From Lachnospiraceae bacterium (GTDB lineage: Bacteria > Bacillota > Clostridia > Lachnospirales > Lachnospiraceae), in contig JAJQDT010000082.1 of NCBI GenBank assembly GCA_021202075.1, positions 1-64,000 on the forward strand: a DNA stretch of 64,000 bases, read 5' to 3'. Of the stretch, positions 8,862-19,077 are shown one piece after another. A program made the translations under genes and the position numbers. The notes under the pieces were generated by a model, which saw only the letters and a list, made by a program, of their open reading frames with translations, made no database searches and was not told the origin of the DNA. How positions within the stretch are numbered: position 1 is the stretch's first letter; each line of letters begins with the position of its first letter.

Positions 8862-11598
8862 CTGTAAATACCTTCACTTTCTTGTTCATACGCAACATGA
8901 CAACCAGGATATTGCTCACACACTCCCGTAGCTGTCTCAGCGTTAAATCCCCACTGTAAACAGCAGATATGATTCCTTCCACATCCGATATCGTACCTGG
9001 CATAATCAGATCATTTCCAGCATTCAGACACCCGGCTACCGATGAGCACGGATATTTTATCTTTTCAGATGGGTCTGAGACCGTCGTTCCCCAATCCGTC
9101 ATCACAAAACCATCAAAGCCACACTCATCACGCGCAAATGCAGTCAGCAGATCATAACTGTTCGCTGCATGTATGCCATTGATCAGATTCAGAGATGTCA
9201 TCATGCTCAAAGGTTTTTCCCGGAGGATGACCCGTTCATACCCGCGCAGATAGATTTCCCTGAGCGCACGCTCGGAGACATGGGCATTTGAAGCCCCGCG
9301 GTTTGTTTCCTGGTTATTGCAGGCCAGATGCTTTATGGTCGCTCCCACTCCGTGAAACAGCTGTACCCCGTGCACCATAGCACAGCCGCAAACACCCGTC
9401 ACGAGCGGATCCTCCGAATAATATTCGTAATTCCTTCCGCAAAGAGGATTCCTGTGGATATTCATGGACGGAGCAAGCCATAAATCCACCCCAAACGCAG
9501 AAAGCTCACGCCCAATCATTTCCCCACACCGCTCCACAAGATCCGCATCCCATGTCTGCGCGAGAATCACTGCCATCGGAAGTGCTGTCGTGTATTGATA
9601 ATACATCCGGGAGTCCGTATACATCTTCTCTCCCGGCTTTTTCCCTGCAATCCGGTCTACTCCCCGGATGGAAAACAGACCGCTGGTCAGAAGCTCCCCG
9701 CTCTCATCTGTTTCAAACTCCGCAACGAGACGAAGTCCTGAGCCGCCGTCCGCCAGATTCATTTTCGGAATCCGCCGGTCCTTTTGCAGAGATCCGTTCA
9801 TCTCAGAAGCTCCCGGTACGATTGGGTTCCAGAAATCTTCCTCTGCTGCATTTTGGCGAACCGCTGTGCCGGCTGCCATCACACTCGCGCGGGTTACCTC
9901 GCCCATTTCCTCCGGAACATTTCCAACACAGATCCGTGCCATCTCTTCAATGGTTAAAGAATCAACGAATTCTGCCAGGCTGATTTTTCCCGCATATACA
10001 TCCGCATAAGTCGGGCGCTGCTTTTGATTCTGTTTTGAGTTTGCGATTGCATCCTCCTCCGGCTTCCGATAACTATGAATTTTGGTGTGAAACGCAGCTG
10101 CATCGACTGTCAAAATACAGAAAGCATCCGAACCGTTCTGAACGCATTCTTTCATTTCACACTGCTTTCTGCCACGCTGTTTTTGCTCTCTCATGAAAGC
10201 CTCTTCCTGCTCTTCCATCCAATCATCGGTCTGAAACAGGTTTCTGCAGCGTTCCAGTACAATCCGATCCTTTACCCGCCAGATACCACCCATCGTAGTG
10301 TTTCGGGATGAGTTTCCAACCCGAACCAGATAGTCCCCTGCTTCCAGCAGCCATGCGGCCTCCTTCTCGCTGTAAGATGCCATACTTTTCATGTCCAGTT
10401 CAATTTCCAGCTCCTCACTCTCCTGCGGCTGCAGCAGCCTGGTTCTGGCGTAGCCTGACAGGTTCTGATACGCTTTCGGAAGCAGCACTGAACACATCCG
10501 GGCTTTCTTATTTTCAGAGAATGAAATATCTGACCGCTTTCCGGGCTGCGCTTCTGCCTGTGGCGGCGAAATATAAATCTGCACGACTTCCCGCCCGGAA
10601 TACTCCGTGCTCACATTGGAAACCCTTGCCGATACAAAAAGTCTCTCGCCTTCCTGCCGCAGGTTTGTCGTCTGAATATCAAATTTCGCGTAGGTCATTC
10701 CGTAGCCGAACGGATACGCAGGTCGAATACCAAATGAATCAAAATAACGATAACCGACGAAAATCCCCTCCGAGTACAGCTCATCGTCCACATTTCCGTT
10801 CATCCCGGCATAGGTAAGCGCGTTCGGATAATCCTCATAATTTTCTGCCCAGGCCGCAGTCAGCTTTCCCTGCGGCGGTATTTTGCCGAGTAAAACATCT
10901 GCCAGCGCATTTCCCGCCTCCGCGCCGCCCAGTCCGATAAAAAGTAATGCCTTTACATGTTTCAGACTTCGAATGAACTTCGTATCAATGACGCCCACCG
11001 TATTCAGAAGCACAATCACCTCCGAAAAATGCGCATCCAGGAATCGAAGATTTTTCTTTTCATCCTCCAGAAGCTGATAATCTCCCGGAACATTTTTCCG
11101 ATCAGCTCCCTCCCCGGAGCAGCGCGAAATCACAAAAACTGCCAGATCCGCCTCTGCCTTTCCGGTAATATCTGCCTCCGTAATCGCCCGCTGGGAAGAT
11201 GGAACAAACGGCTGAGAATACATGGCAAGAACGCCCTGCAGCAAATCGCCTGCACCCTGAGCGCGTACCCAGTTATAGTACAGCTCCTGCTCTTCTTTCA
11301 GCTGTTCAGACATACGCGCCAGATACTCGCTGGTAGTGATCACAAATCCGGCATTCTTAAGCCCTTTCTCAATGCTCACCCCATTCCTGTAATTCATACT
11401 TGCCGCGCCAAGCCCGCAGATCAGCGTCTCTCTTGCACCGTCCCCGAAAAGCGCAATGTTCTCCGTTCCTTTTAATGGCAGACAATTCTTATTTTCCAAC
11501 AACACAATTCCCTCAGCCGCTGCTGCTCTTGCAAGCTTTAGATGATCTTGCTCCATTGCTGTCTTTCCCTTTTCCGTTGTAGCAAAATACCTGTTCAC
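8848..11598 (-). CDS. GH3 beta-glycosidase with swapped domain order
   Basis: A 916-residue GH3 enzyme whose two domains are reversed. The alpha/beta sandwich comes first (about residues 20-260; EGIVLLENKNCLPL, FVISRCSGEGADRKN, PPQGKLTAAW), then a fibronectin-like segment with YPFGYGMTYAKF, and the TIM barrel last, with NYEYYSEDPLVTG, KHLACNNQETNR and the nucleophile motif GFDGFVMTDWG (Asp835). The same reversed order is known from rumen and gut Firmicute beta-glucosidases (Ruminococcus, Butyrivibrio). The start is a GTG with AAGGAG 6 bases upstream. It heads the enzyme part of the locus after a 223-base gap behind the transporter permease, and overlaps the next gene by 14 bases. Confidence 0.9.
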   Translation of the reverse strand: MNRYFATTEKGKTAMEQDHLKLARAAAAEGIVLLENKNCLPLKGTENIALFGDGARETLICGLGAASMNYRNGVSIEKGLKNAGFVITTSEYLARMSEQLKEEQELYYNWVRAQGAGDLLQGVLAMYSQPFVPSSQRAITEADITGKAEADLAVFVISRCSGEGADRKNVPGDYQLLEDEKKNLRFLDAHFSEVIVLLNTVGVIDTKFIRSLKHVKALLFIGLGGAEAGNALADVLLGKIPPQGKLTAAWAENYEDYPNALTYAGMNGNVDDELYSEGIFVGYRYFDSFGIRPAYPFGYGMTYAKFDIQTTNLRQEGERLFVSARVSNVSTEYSGREVVQIYISPPQAEAQPGKRSDISFSENKKARMCSVLLPKAYQNLSGYARTRLLQPQESEELEIELDMKSMASYSEKEAAWLLEAGDYLVRVGNSSRNTTMGGIWRVKDRIVLERCRNLFQTDDWMEEQEEAFMREQKQRGRKQCEMKECVQNGSDAFCILTVDAAAFHTKIHSYRKPEEDAIANSKQNQKQRPTYADVYAGKISLAEFVDSLTIEEMARICVGNVPEEMGEVTRASVMAAGTAVRQNAAEEDFWNPIVPGASEMNGSLQKDRRIPKMNLADGGSGLRLVAEFETDESGELLTSGLFSIRGVDRIAGKKPGEKMYTDSRMYYQYTTALPMAVILAQTWDADLVERCGEMIGRELSAFGVDLWLAPSMNIHRNPLCGRNYEYYSEDPLVTGVCGCAMVHGVQLFHGVGATIKHLACNNQETNRGASNAHVSERALREIYLRGYERVILREKPLSMMTSLNLINGIHAANSYDLLTAFARDECGFDGFVMTDWGTTVSDPSEKIKYPCSSVAGCLNAGNDLIMPGTISDVEGIISAVYSGDLTLRQLRECVSNILVVMLRMNKKVKVFTDVAE

Positions 11599-11821
11599 CG
11601 CACACTCCTTCCCTTTTTATTCCCAGCTTATATTCTCCATCCGACATTTTCATCCATAATAATTTGCTGATCCCATTCTATTTGGATGTCCTGTTGCCTG
11701 TTATAAAGCTTTGCAACAACATCGCTTCCTGCAGTATTGAATAGCAATTAGAAACATGGCTCCGGACACGCTTCCTGATCGAAACTGGTACCCGAAGCCA
11801 CAACATACTATCTGATACAAA

Positions 11822-12703
11822 TCAGCCCTTCACTCCACCGATGACAATGCCCTTTACAAAATACTTCTGCAGAAACGGATAAATCACCATCACCGGTAAT
11901 ACTGCAATTACGGCGATTCCCATACGGATACCCACTGTCGGCAGTGTTACCTTGGTCGTGCCAAACAGGCTCGCATTTTTCGAGAGGAAATTGATATTGC
12001 TGATCATATTATTCAGAATCATTTGTATTGTATACAGGCTCTGGTCTGACACATAATACAGTCCGTTCATCCAGTCATTCCAATAGGTCAGGCCCACCAT
12101 CAAAACCAGAGTCACAATCATCGGCTTGGATAAAGGAACTACCACTTTTGTAAGTACAGACAATTCACTCGCGCCATCCAATTTTGCCGCTTCAATCAGT
12201 GCATCCGGAATGCTTGCAGTGAAAAATGACCGCATCATAATGACATAAAACGCATTCATCATCAGATTCGGGACAATTAGCGCCCAGATCGTATTATTAA
12301 TGTGAAACGTATTCGCGTACATCATATAAGTCGGAACCAATCCTCCATTGAACAGCATCGTAAAAAACAGGAAGAACGAAATCCCACTCCGGTATGGAAG
12401 ATCTTTTCTGGATATTGGGTACGCAAACAGGATGGTAAGCGTCAGATTCGCCAGAGTACCGATGATCGTAACAAGAATCGTCATGAAATACCCGCGAAAA
12501 ATCGTTTTCGCACTTTTGAAGATGTAGTTATAGGTTTCCAGGCTGAATTTTTCCGGAAAAAAGCTGTATCCGTTCTTAGCCAGTGTTGCCTCTTCTGTAA
12601 AGGATGACATTACCATCAGCAAAAATGGAAGCACACAGCATAAAACCAGAATAATCATAAACAAATTCATTAAAAATTGCTGCAATCGATCCTTTTCTAC
12701 CAT
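11822..12703 (-). CDS. sugar ABC transporter permease, LplC/YtcP type
   Basis: A 293-residue inner-membrane permease of the CUT1 carbohydrate family. About six hydrophobic segments are visible and the EAA loop reads EAAKLDGASELSVLTKVVVPLSKP, the site that docks the ATPase. The C-terminal end (LQKYFVKGIVIGGVKG) is characteristic of the LplC/YtcP/YesQ group that works with LplB-type partners and large DUF3502-type binding proteins. The start has GAGGAGG upstream. It follows LplB by 11 bases. No ATPase gene is present in the window, as is usual for this group, which shares an MsmX-type ATPase encoded elsewhere. Confidence 0.92.
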   Translation of the reverse strand: MVEKDRLQQFLMNLFMIILVLCCVLPFLLMVMSSFTEEATLAKNGYSFFPEKFSLETYNYIFKSAKTIFRGYFMTILVTIIGTLANLTLTILFAYPISRKDLPYRSGISFFLFFTMLFNGGLVPTYMMYANTFHINNTIWALIVPNLMMNAFYVIMMRSFFTASIPDALIEAAKLDGASELSVLTKVVVPLSKPMIVTLVLMVGLTYWNDWMNGLYYVSDQSLYTIQMILNNMISNINFLSKNASLFGTTKVTLPTVGIRMGIAVIAVLPVMVIYPFLQKYFVKGIVIGGVKG

Positions 12704-12714
12704 TTTACCCCTCC

Positions 12715-13668
12715 TCAGAACAATGCGTTGTCTTTATCAATCTTAGAAACAACCAGATTAGCGGTCAGTACCAGTATGAATCCACAGATAGACTGGAAAA
12801 ATCCAGCCGCCGCAGATCTTCCTACGTCATTCAGCAGAATCAGCCCCTTGTAAACATACACATCAATCGTCGTTGTTACATTATACAGAAGACCGGAATT
12901 CTGAGGCACCTGATAAAACAGACCAAAATCAGAGTAGAAGACTTTTCCGATTGCCAGAAGTGTCAATGTAATGATAGTCGGCCGAAGACCCGGCAGAGTG
13001 ACATTCTTTATTCTCTGCCAACGAGTTGCTCCATCCACAACGGCTGCCTCATACAGGGATGAATCAATACCGATTACGGTCGCGTAATAAATAATACTGT
13101 TATATCCGAAGCTTTTCCATAGATTCACGATCACTAGAATAAACGGCCAGTATTTGGGGGACATATACCAGTTAATTTTATTGCCTGTCAGGTTATTCAC
13201 AAAACCTGCATCGGTAGCCAGAAGCGCGTATACAATATAACTGACAACCACCATTGAAATCAAATATGGAATCAGAATAAAAATCTGATAAATTTTTTTG
13301 GGCAGTTCTGCTTTAATTTCATTTAAAATAATAGCTACCGTAACCGCAAAAACCGTGCCAAGCACAATGAATACAAGATTATAACAAATCGTATTTCGAA
13401 TCATAATGATTGCATCATTGGTACTAAACAGATAAGTAAAATTGCTCAGCCCTGTCCAGGCGCTCCCCCAGATTCCTTTTGCGTAGTCGTATTTTTTAAA
13501 AGCCAGGGTCAGGCCTCCAATTGGAAGGTAATTGTTTATCAGCAGATAAATCGTACCCGGTAACAGCATCAGATAAAGCTGCCAATACTTCATAATCCTT
13601 TTCCTTCTCGATTTTGTCGGTGCTCCGGCAGAATTTGTTTTATTGACTTTTATTGCAGAGTCAGACAC
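12715..13668 (-). CDS. sugar ABC transporter permease, LplB/YteP type
   Basis: A permease of 317 residues from the GTG at 13668, which has AGGGGG 7 bases upstream; a TTG at 13704 would add 12 basic residues. Six hydrophobic segments are visible, the first reading YWQLYLMLLPGTIYLLINNY, with NYLPIGGLTLAFKKYDYAKGIWGS typical of LplB proteins. The EAA loop is YEAAVVDGATRWQRIKNVTLPGL. It forms the membrane channel with the LplC-type protein 11 bases downstream and takes substrate from the binding protein encoded just upstream. Confidence 0.92.
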   Translation of the reverse strand: MSDSAIKVNKTNSAGAPTKSRRKRIMKYWQLYLMLLPGTIYLLINNYLPIGGLTLAFKKYDYAKGIWGSAWTGLSNFTYLFSTNDAIIMIRNTICYNLVFIVLGTVFAVTVAIILNEIKAELPKKIYQIFILIPYLISMVVVSYIVYALLATDAGFVNNLTGNKINWYMSPKYWPFILVIVNLWKSFGYNSIIYYATVIGIDSSLYEAAVVDGATRWQRIKNVTLPGLRPTIITLTLLAIGKVFYSDFGLFYQVPQNSGLLYNVTTTIDVYVYKGLILLNDVGRSAAAGFFQSICGFILVLTANLVVSKIDKDNALF

Positions 13669-13722
13669 TCTCTTTCCCCCTCTCTTACCTTTGCATTCTC
13701 TCAATACCTTATTTTAAAAACA

Positions 13723-13753
13723 CGGGCAGTCAGCTGGTATACCTGACCGCCCG
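13723..13753 (-). terminator. stem-loop between binding protein and permease genes
   Basis: An 11-bp stem (13723-13733 with 13743-13753, one mismatch) with a 9-base loop is followed on the minus strand by TTTTT. Placed behind the binding-protein gene, it probably causes partial termination or protects the upstream transcript, so that more binding protein than permease is made. Confidence 0.7.
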
Positions 13754-13816
13754 CATTCCATGATTATCCGGATTATTTAAATTCTTTCCAGTGCTAATTG
13801 ACCTGTACTGCCTGTA

Positions 13817-15289
13817 TTACTCAGCCAGGAACGCATCCAGCTCCGCCTGCGCTGCCTCTGCCACTTCATAAAATCCGATCGACTCGAGCTCTGACTGAAT
13901 TGAAGGAAGAACATCGTCCAGCGCAATGCTTCCTGAAATCAGGGCATCCTTGTATTTATCTTCCAGATTCGTGTAGGCGGTCACAAAGTCTGTATAATCA
14001 GAAGTATCAAAGGTAAATCCAAAGGTAGCTGATACAGACACTTGTGCATCCCACTCATCAACGGTCGTCGCATAGTCCACTTCAATGGCCGAAGAATCAG
14101 CGACTTTTACCGGATTCAGGGTATAGTTCGGGTAAGCAGCTGTTGCAGCAAATCCGCCATATGGTTCATTCGTGGAATCCATACCTTCCGGATAATCCGC
14201 AAGGCCATCCTCATTAATTACATAATGCTCTCCCTCAATACCATAAGAAAGCAGAGTATGAAGCGTAGCATCCGTATACAGCGCAGAGAGAAGCGTAAAT
14301 GCCTCATCCGGATGAGCACTGTTTACACTGATACCATACTGCAAATTACCAACATCCGTCTGAATCGCGTGTGGTTCGACAATCCAGTCTGTAACAACTG
14401 TATTGGAATAAATCTGGTCAAGCGGAGAGATGTCTGCATTGTGGAAGCAGCAGAATGCGGTTCCCGCGCTGACAAGGTCGCTGCCTTCGGATGTATTGCT
14501 GATCGCATCTGCCATAATCAACCCATCCTGATACCACTGATGCGTGTAAGAGCAGAGTTCCGCGAAGGAATCCAGTTCAAAGAGGCTCTTTAGCTCAGTA
14601 GATTCCAGATCCTCAGCATAGAGGAACGTGGTGCTTCCAATATTCCGATCCCAGGAGTAAGCCCACATCATTTCCGATGAAGACTGCGGAACCATAATGT
14701 AAGTAAGCTCCGGATGTGCTTCCTGTACTGCGTAAAGCACTTCGCCAAGGCTCTCATAATCGGTGATAGAAGACACATCAATGCCCATCTCTTCAACGAT
14801 CTCCGCATTCATTACCACCTGCAGGCCGCCGCCATACTGGTACTTACGAACCAAACCATACAGCCGACCATCCACGGTTGATGCAGCCAGTTCTGTATCT
14901 GTAAAAACCGACTTCAATTCGTCGGATGCATTCTCAAAATAATCCGTGATGTCCAGGAGCTGGTTGTTCTGTACATAAGTCTGCAGCTGTCCCTCTGAAT
15001 TGAAGTAGCAGGTCACGTCCACCGCATCGGTTGTCATCGCGAGGTTCACGGTTGTCTCAAAATTGCCGATTTCTGTATACTGCAAGGACACCTGCAGATT
15101 ATAATTCTCTGCCAGATACTCGTTGAGAGCATCTTCTACTTCCGTAATTGCGTCCTCAGAGAATGTCGCCAACGTTGGAATATACAGTGACAGGGTAACC
15201 ATATCGTCTGCAGCCGAAGCTCCGATCGGGCTGACTGCGCTCATTACCATTGCTGCGCACAACGCAGATGCTAATAATTTCTTTTTCAT
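13817..15289 (-). CDS. extracellular sugar-binding protein, LipO type (DUF3502)
   Basis: A 490-residue solute-binding protein for the LplB/LplC-type importer. The true start is the ATG at 15289 (MKKKLLASALCAAMVMSAV), giving a signal peptide ending at GASA; AAAGGAAA precedes it. A longer open frame upstream to 15490 is not coding and would overlap the regulator. No lipobox Cys is evident at the cleavage site. The C-terminal segment VSATFGFTFDTSDYTDFV through LESIGFYEVAEAAQAELDAFL matches the DUF3502 region of LipO-like proteins. It is the first transporter gene, directly downstream of the YesN-type regulator, and probably binds an oligosaccharide released from the target glycan. Confidence 0.88.
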   Translation of the reverse strand: MKKKLLASALCAAMVMSAVSPIGASAADDMVTLSLYIPTLATFSEDAITEVEDALNEYLAENYNLQVSLQYTEIGNFETTVNLAMTTDAVDVTCYFNSEGQLQTYVQNNQLLDITDYFENASDELKSVFTDTELAASTVDGRLYGLVRKYQYGGGLQVVMNAEIVEEMGIDVSSITDYESLGEVLYAVQEAHPELTYIMVPQSSSEMMWAYSWDRNIGSTTFLYAEDLESTELKSLFELDSFAELCSYTHQWYQDGLIMADAISNTSEGSDLVSAGTAFCCFHNADISPLDQIYSNTVVTDWIVEPHAIQTDVGNLQYGISVNSAHPDEAFTLLSALYTDATLHTLLSYGIEGEHYVINEDGLADYPEGMDSTNEPYGGFAATAAYPNYTLNPVKVADSSAIEVDYATTVDEWDAQVSVSATFGFTFDTSDYTDFVTAYTNLEDKYKDALISGSIALDDVLPSIQSELESIGFYEVAEAAQAELDAFLAE

Positions 15290-15455
15290 TTCTACTTTTC
15301 CTTTCTGTTTCATGATTGGTTGACTGCTGGTAACTGTTCGAACAAATACCGTTATAAACGAACTAACGCCGTTCACGATGTTTATGATGATGAGTATAAC
15401 GAAAAAACAGGCCGGAAAGTAGTCTTTTTCCGACCTGGATTTGTGATTTTCCGAC

Positions 15456-17054
15456 TTACTGATATGTTTTTTTCTCTCCGCTGCTGCCATTTTTCCGGTA
15501 GTCGGTCGGCGTCACTCCCATCACCTTCCGAAACATTTTCGAGAAATTGGTAAAATTCTCATACCCTACCTTGGACGCAATCAATGTCACCGGAAGATCT
15601 GTCTCAACAAGAAGCTTTCCCGCATAATCCATCTTATGCTTCAATAAATATTCCTTATAACGCATCCCGGTCTCTTTCAAAAACATCCGGGAAAAATAAT
15701 CTTCATTCAGAAAAACATACTTCGCGGCCTCCCTTCGGGAGATCATTCGATCCATGTTTTCATCCAGATAGCGCAGCACTTCCCGAATCCTCTCCTGAAT
15801 CGAATAAACAGGCTCGCCGTCTTCCTGCCCCGGCAGCAGGTTCTCGTATTGGCAAAAAACCTCATCAACCACGGTGATAAGCTGCTCCGCACTCGTGCAT
15901 CGGGTTGTCAGTCTTTGATAAGAAAAAACTTCCGAAGCAGGAGCAGGCAATGTAATCTTCTGCTCAAAGCTGGCAATCGAACAGGCTTCCAGGAACGTAT
16001 GCATAAGCTCCTGCATATAGCTGACCGTCAGGGCATTTTCCTCCTGCGCGTATTGCAGCAGATTCGTAATCTGATTTCGCACAAGTGCTTTATCTCCCCG
16101 AATCAGCCACCGTCCCCAGATCGAGCTGTCCGGTCTTCTTAATTCCAGCGTTTTAACAGGATCAACCAGATAAACCCAGTTTTTCTTCAAAATCCTGTCC
16201 GTACAAAAGCGAAACAGAAGTTCAATCTCACCTGGAAGTTCGTCCCTCACAAAGTTCCCGACAAACACGCAGCAGTCCCATTCCGCTTTCCATTGTTTTT
16301 CCATTTCCGGCTGCAGTAAAACCGCTCCCAACCGTTCCCGCAATGCAGTATCGTTTGACGGAGCATTCTTTTCGTAAAGTATAACACCGATATGTTCCCC
16401 ATCCAGGCAACTGGTTACCGCTATCATCTTCTCTGCCTGTGCCTCAGTCTGAATTCGCTGATTCAGGCTTTCCCTGACTTCTGTCAGCCGCCCTTTCTTC
16501 CAGCGAAATTCTACCAGGCAGGGGAGATATCTCCATCCATCCTCCTCTGTATGAGAATCAATCTGCCACTCTTTCATGTTCAGAAAATGACTTCTTTGAT
16601 GAAACATGGCAAATACATGCGTCTCCAGCGTCTCGGAAAGTCTTGCGTCATATTGTACGCTTTTCACCTGCAGAAGTCTCTGTTCCTCAATATGGTCTAT
16701 ACAACGACTGACTGTCTCCTCGATTTCCGGAATTCCAGCCGGTTGGAGAATATAATCAAACACCCCATTATGAATTGCTTCTTTTGCATAAGAAAAATCC
16801 GCATGAGATGTCAGAAAGATACAACTTACTTCAGGATAATGCTCACTCTGCCATTTCTGAAGAGCAATGCCGTCCTCGCCAGGCATCTCAATATCGGTCA
16901 GCATAATGTCAATCGATTCCCCATCCAGAATCTCTTTAGCTGTCTTTGCACTGTCCGCAGTAAATACACCCTCTATTTTTAATTTCCCCCAGTCAACCAG
17001 CTTCTCCATCACGTCCAGGACACGCTGTTGATCATCCACAATTAAGACATTCAT
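15456..17054 (-). CDS. YesN-type response regulator, receiver plus AraC HTH
   Basis: A 532-residue regulator. The start is MNVLIVDDQQRVLDVMEK at 17054, with GAAGGAA directly upstream; the open frame extending to 17138 is not supported. The receiver domain (1-120) has the acidic pair DD, the phosphoacceptor in MLTDIEMPGEDG and the conserved Lys region. A long central linker follows. The C-terminal AraC/XylS domain (about 430-525) has two helix-turn-helix units, REAAKYVFLNEDYFSRMFLKE and IASKVGYENFTNFSKMFRK, ending in GVTPTDYRK. It pairs with the sensor kinase just upstream and most likely activates the binding-protein promoter next to it when the glycan is sensed. Confidence 0.95.
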   Translation of the reverse strand: MNVLIVDDQQRVLDVMEKLVDWGKLKIEGVFTADSAKTAKEILDGESIDIMLTDIEMPGEDGIALQKWQSEHYPEVSCIFLTSHADFSYAKEAIHNGVFDYILQPAGIPEIEETVSRCIDHIEEQRLLQVKSVQYDARLSETLETHVFAMFHQRSHFLNMKEWQIDSHTEEDGWRYLPCLVEFRWKKGRLTEVRESLNQRIQTEAQAEKMIAVTSCLDGEHIGVILYEKNAPSNDTALRERLGAVLLQPEMEKQWKAEWDCCVFVGNFVRDELPGEIELLFRFCTDRILKKNWVYLVDPVKTLELRRPDSSIWGRWLIRGDKALVRNQITNLLQYAQEENALTVSYMQELMHTFLEACSIASFEQKITLPAPASEVFSYQRLTTRCTSAEQLITVVDEVFCQYENLLPGQEDGEPVYSIQERIREVLRYLDENMDRMISRREAAKYVFLNEDYFSRMFLKETGMRYKEYLLKHKMDYAGKLLVETDLPVTLIASKVGYENFTNFSKMFRKVMGVTPTDYRKNGSSGEKKTYQ

Positions 17055-17193
17055 TTCCTTCACCCGCGTAACACAAACCACTATCCTGCTATCCGAATTG
17101 CTAATTCTACAACCGCTCAGAACCGGAACGAATCGCAAGTCCGCAGCCAGAATCGCTGCCTTATATTAATCTTAAAAAATGCGGTAACACACT

Positions 17194-18870
17194 TCACTGT
17201 GCAGGCTCTTTCCGTTTTTTCACCGGAATAAACAGTTCGCTGACTGCTCCGTTCTCGTTTTCAAAATACCAGCCCGCTTCCTGCCCATACTGAATCCTCA
17301 TACGGCTTAATAGATTAATTACGCCGACCCCGAGATTTTTCTCTTCGACCGGTTCACTCTGGTTTAGCATATGAAGCACTTCCTCCGGATATCCGATTCC
17401 ATTATCGGTCACTCTCATATCCAGAACTTCCTGCCCTTCGATGATCAGTTTTCGGAGTGAAATATGAATACTGATATTCCTTTTCCCGGTGTCATCCGCA
17501 TACTTTACAGAATTTTCCACAAAGGTCTGCATTGACAGAATCGGGATTTCCTGTTCCGGCAAATCATCTGCTATATACAGCTCACACAAAATCTGTCTCC
17601 TGCCCATCAGGTTCTGCAGTTTTATATAATTTTCCACAAAATCCCGTTCCTTCTGTGCCTCTACTAAACTTACATCCTTTTGAAGAAGGTAGCGCAGGTG
17701 TGCCGAAAGACACATCAAAAACCGCTCCGCGCTTTCATATTCCTTCAGCATCAGCATGTAATAGGCATTCTTAAGACAATTTGTATAGAAATGCGGTGCA
17801 AGCTGCAGCTTATAATATTGAAGCTGCGTGGTCTGCATCTCAAGCCGCTCCTCATAGCTTCTTATCTTGTACTGCTCAATCTCCTGTAACAACAGCCGAA
17901 CCGTCTGGCGTACATCTTCTATCTCAATCAGTCGATTCGGCGCGTGAAATTCTATCTCCCAATCTCCCATCTGAAGCTGCCCGAGCGTCTCCGTCATATC
18001 CTCAAGCGGAGCCGTCACCTGATTCCGGATAAATCGATACAGATAGCACAGAACCACGACAAGCGCAAAAAACAAAGCCAGTACAATCACATGTACAGCA
18101 CTGACATACAGCCACAGGCTCTGCGGAAGAATCTTAACCACTGATATGTCATACGATTCCAGCTTCTGGACATACACAACGCGTCCGGAAATCGTTGCCC
18201 AGCCTGGTGCAAGAGAAGCACACTCATCCGCTGTCAGTTCCAGCTCTCCTGACACACCATAGAATTGATTATCATAAAGGATCCCATAAGTCTCACCCTC
18301 ACCAGTACTTTCCGGTAAACCATAGCTCAGGGACACCACTCCCATGATTGTCACAAGGGATTTCTTCATCATAACCGAATAATAAATCTCATCCCCGGCT
18401 TCAAATACCATATTCCCATAGTTATAAGAAAGAGATTCCAGGATTGCCTTTCCTTCGTTTTTAAGGAATTCTTTGTCTTCAAAAGACATATCCTCCCTTA
18501 CGTAATAGACCTGATTATCTCCATTATTATAAAATGTGAACAATCCGCTCAGATTCTGAACCGATCGAACCTGTATGCGAAACAGTGTCAGAAGCTCATA
18601 TACCGATTCATATGTATCAGCATCCGAAAGCGCATTTTTAAGACTGTCAAAGGCCTCATTTGAAATATAAATCTCACCTACCGTATCATTTAACTGCAGA
18701 ATGCTGTTGTTCAGCGTTTCCGCGTAAGAATCCATCTCCTCCTGATGGTTACTGCGCTCCCTCCTCTGATAGTTCTGGACCATCACTCCTAGCAGTGTCA
18801 ATGCCAGCGCGATCAAAATCAAAATCGCCCCAATTAAAAACCTGGAAATCTGTTTCTTAAGGCTGAACAT
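17194..18870 (-). CDS. YesM-type sensor histidine kinase
   Basis: A 558-residue membrane kinase from the ATG at 18870 (GGGAG a few bases upstream; an adjacent ATG at 18873 is possible). There is a membrane segment near residues 10-35, an extracellular sensing domain to about 245, a second membrane segment (LYVSAVHVIVLALFFALVVVL) and a HAMP-like linker. The His_kinase domain has QLAPHFYTNCLKNAYYML, whose His is the phosphorylation site, and an ATPase domain with FVENSVKYA, DNGIGYP and GVGVINLLSRM. Members usually read PHFLYNTLN; here the text after the His is YTNCLKN, a mild divergence. It lies 139 bases upstream of its regulator. Confidence 0.93.
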   Translation of the reverse strand: MFSLKKQISRFLIGAILILIALALTLLGVMVQNYQRRERSNHQEEMDSYAETLNNSILQLNDTVGEIYISNEAFDSLKNALSDADTYESVYELLTLFRIQVRSVQNLSGLFTFYNNGDNQVYYVREDMSFEDKEFLKNEGKAILESLSYNYGNMVFEAGDEIYYSVMMKKSLVTIMGVVSLSYGLPESTGEGETYGILYDNQFYGVSGELELTADECASLAPGWATISGRVVYVQKLESYDISVVKILPQSLWLYVSAVHVIVLALFFALVVVLCYLYRFIRNQVTAPLEDMTETLGQLQMGDWEIEFHAPNRLIEIEDVRQTVRLLLQEIEQYKIRSYEERLEMQTTQLQYYKLQLAPHFYTNCLKNAYYMLMLKEYESAERFLMCLSAHLRYLLQKDVSLVEAQKERDFVENYIKLQNLMGRRQILCELYIADDLPEQEIPILSMQTFVENSVKYADDTGKRNISIHISLRKLIIEGQEVLDMRVTDNGIGYPEEVLHMLNQSEPVEEKNLGVGVINLLSRMRIQYGQEAGWYFENENGAVSELFIPVKKRKEPAQ

Positions 18871-19077
18871 CATTGCTCCCTCACGTTCCTGTGAATGATT
18901 CTTCCACAATTTGTCACCATATGGCTTTCGATTATTCTCTGGCAAAAATTATGTCCCTGACAGGCATCATTATAACTGAGCTTTATGAACTCTTTTATCT
19001 TCGCTCCAGATTATAATACCATAATCCAGGCACTTATTCTACCTTCGGTGCCATAAAAATCTCAGGGCAAAAAACAG

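Noticed and set aside
15290-15490. An N-terminal extension of the sugar-binding protein
   Set aside because: The signal peptide starts at 15289 with its own ribosome site, and the extension would overlap the response regulator.
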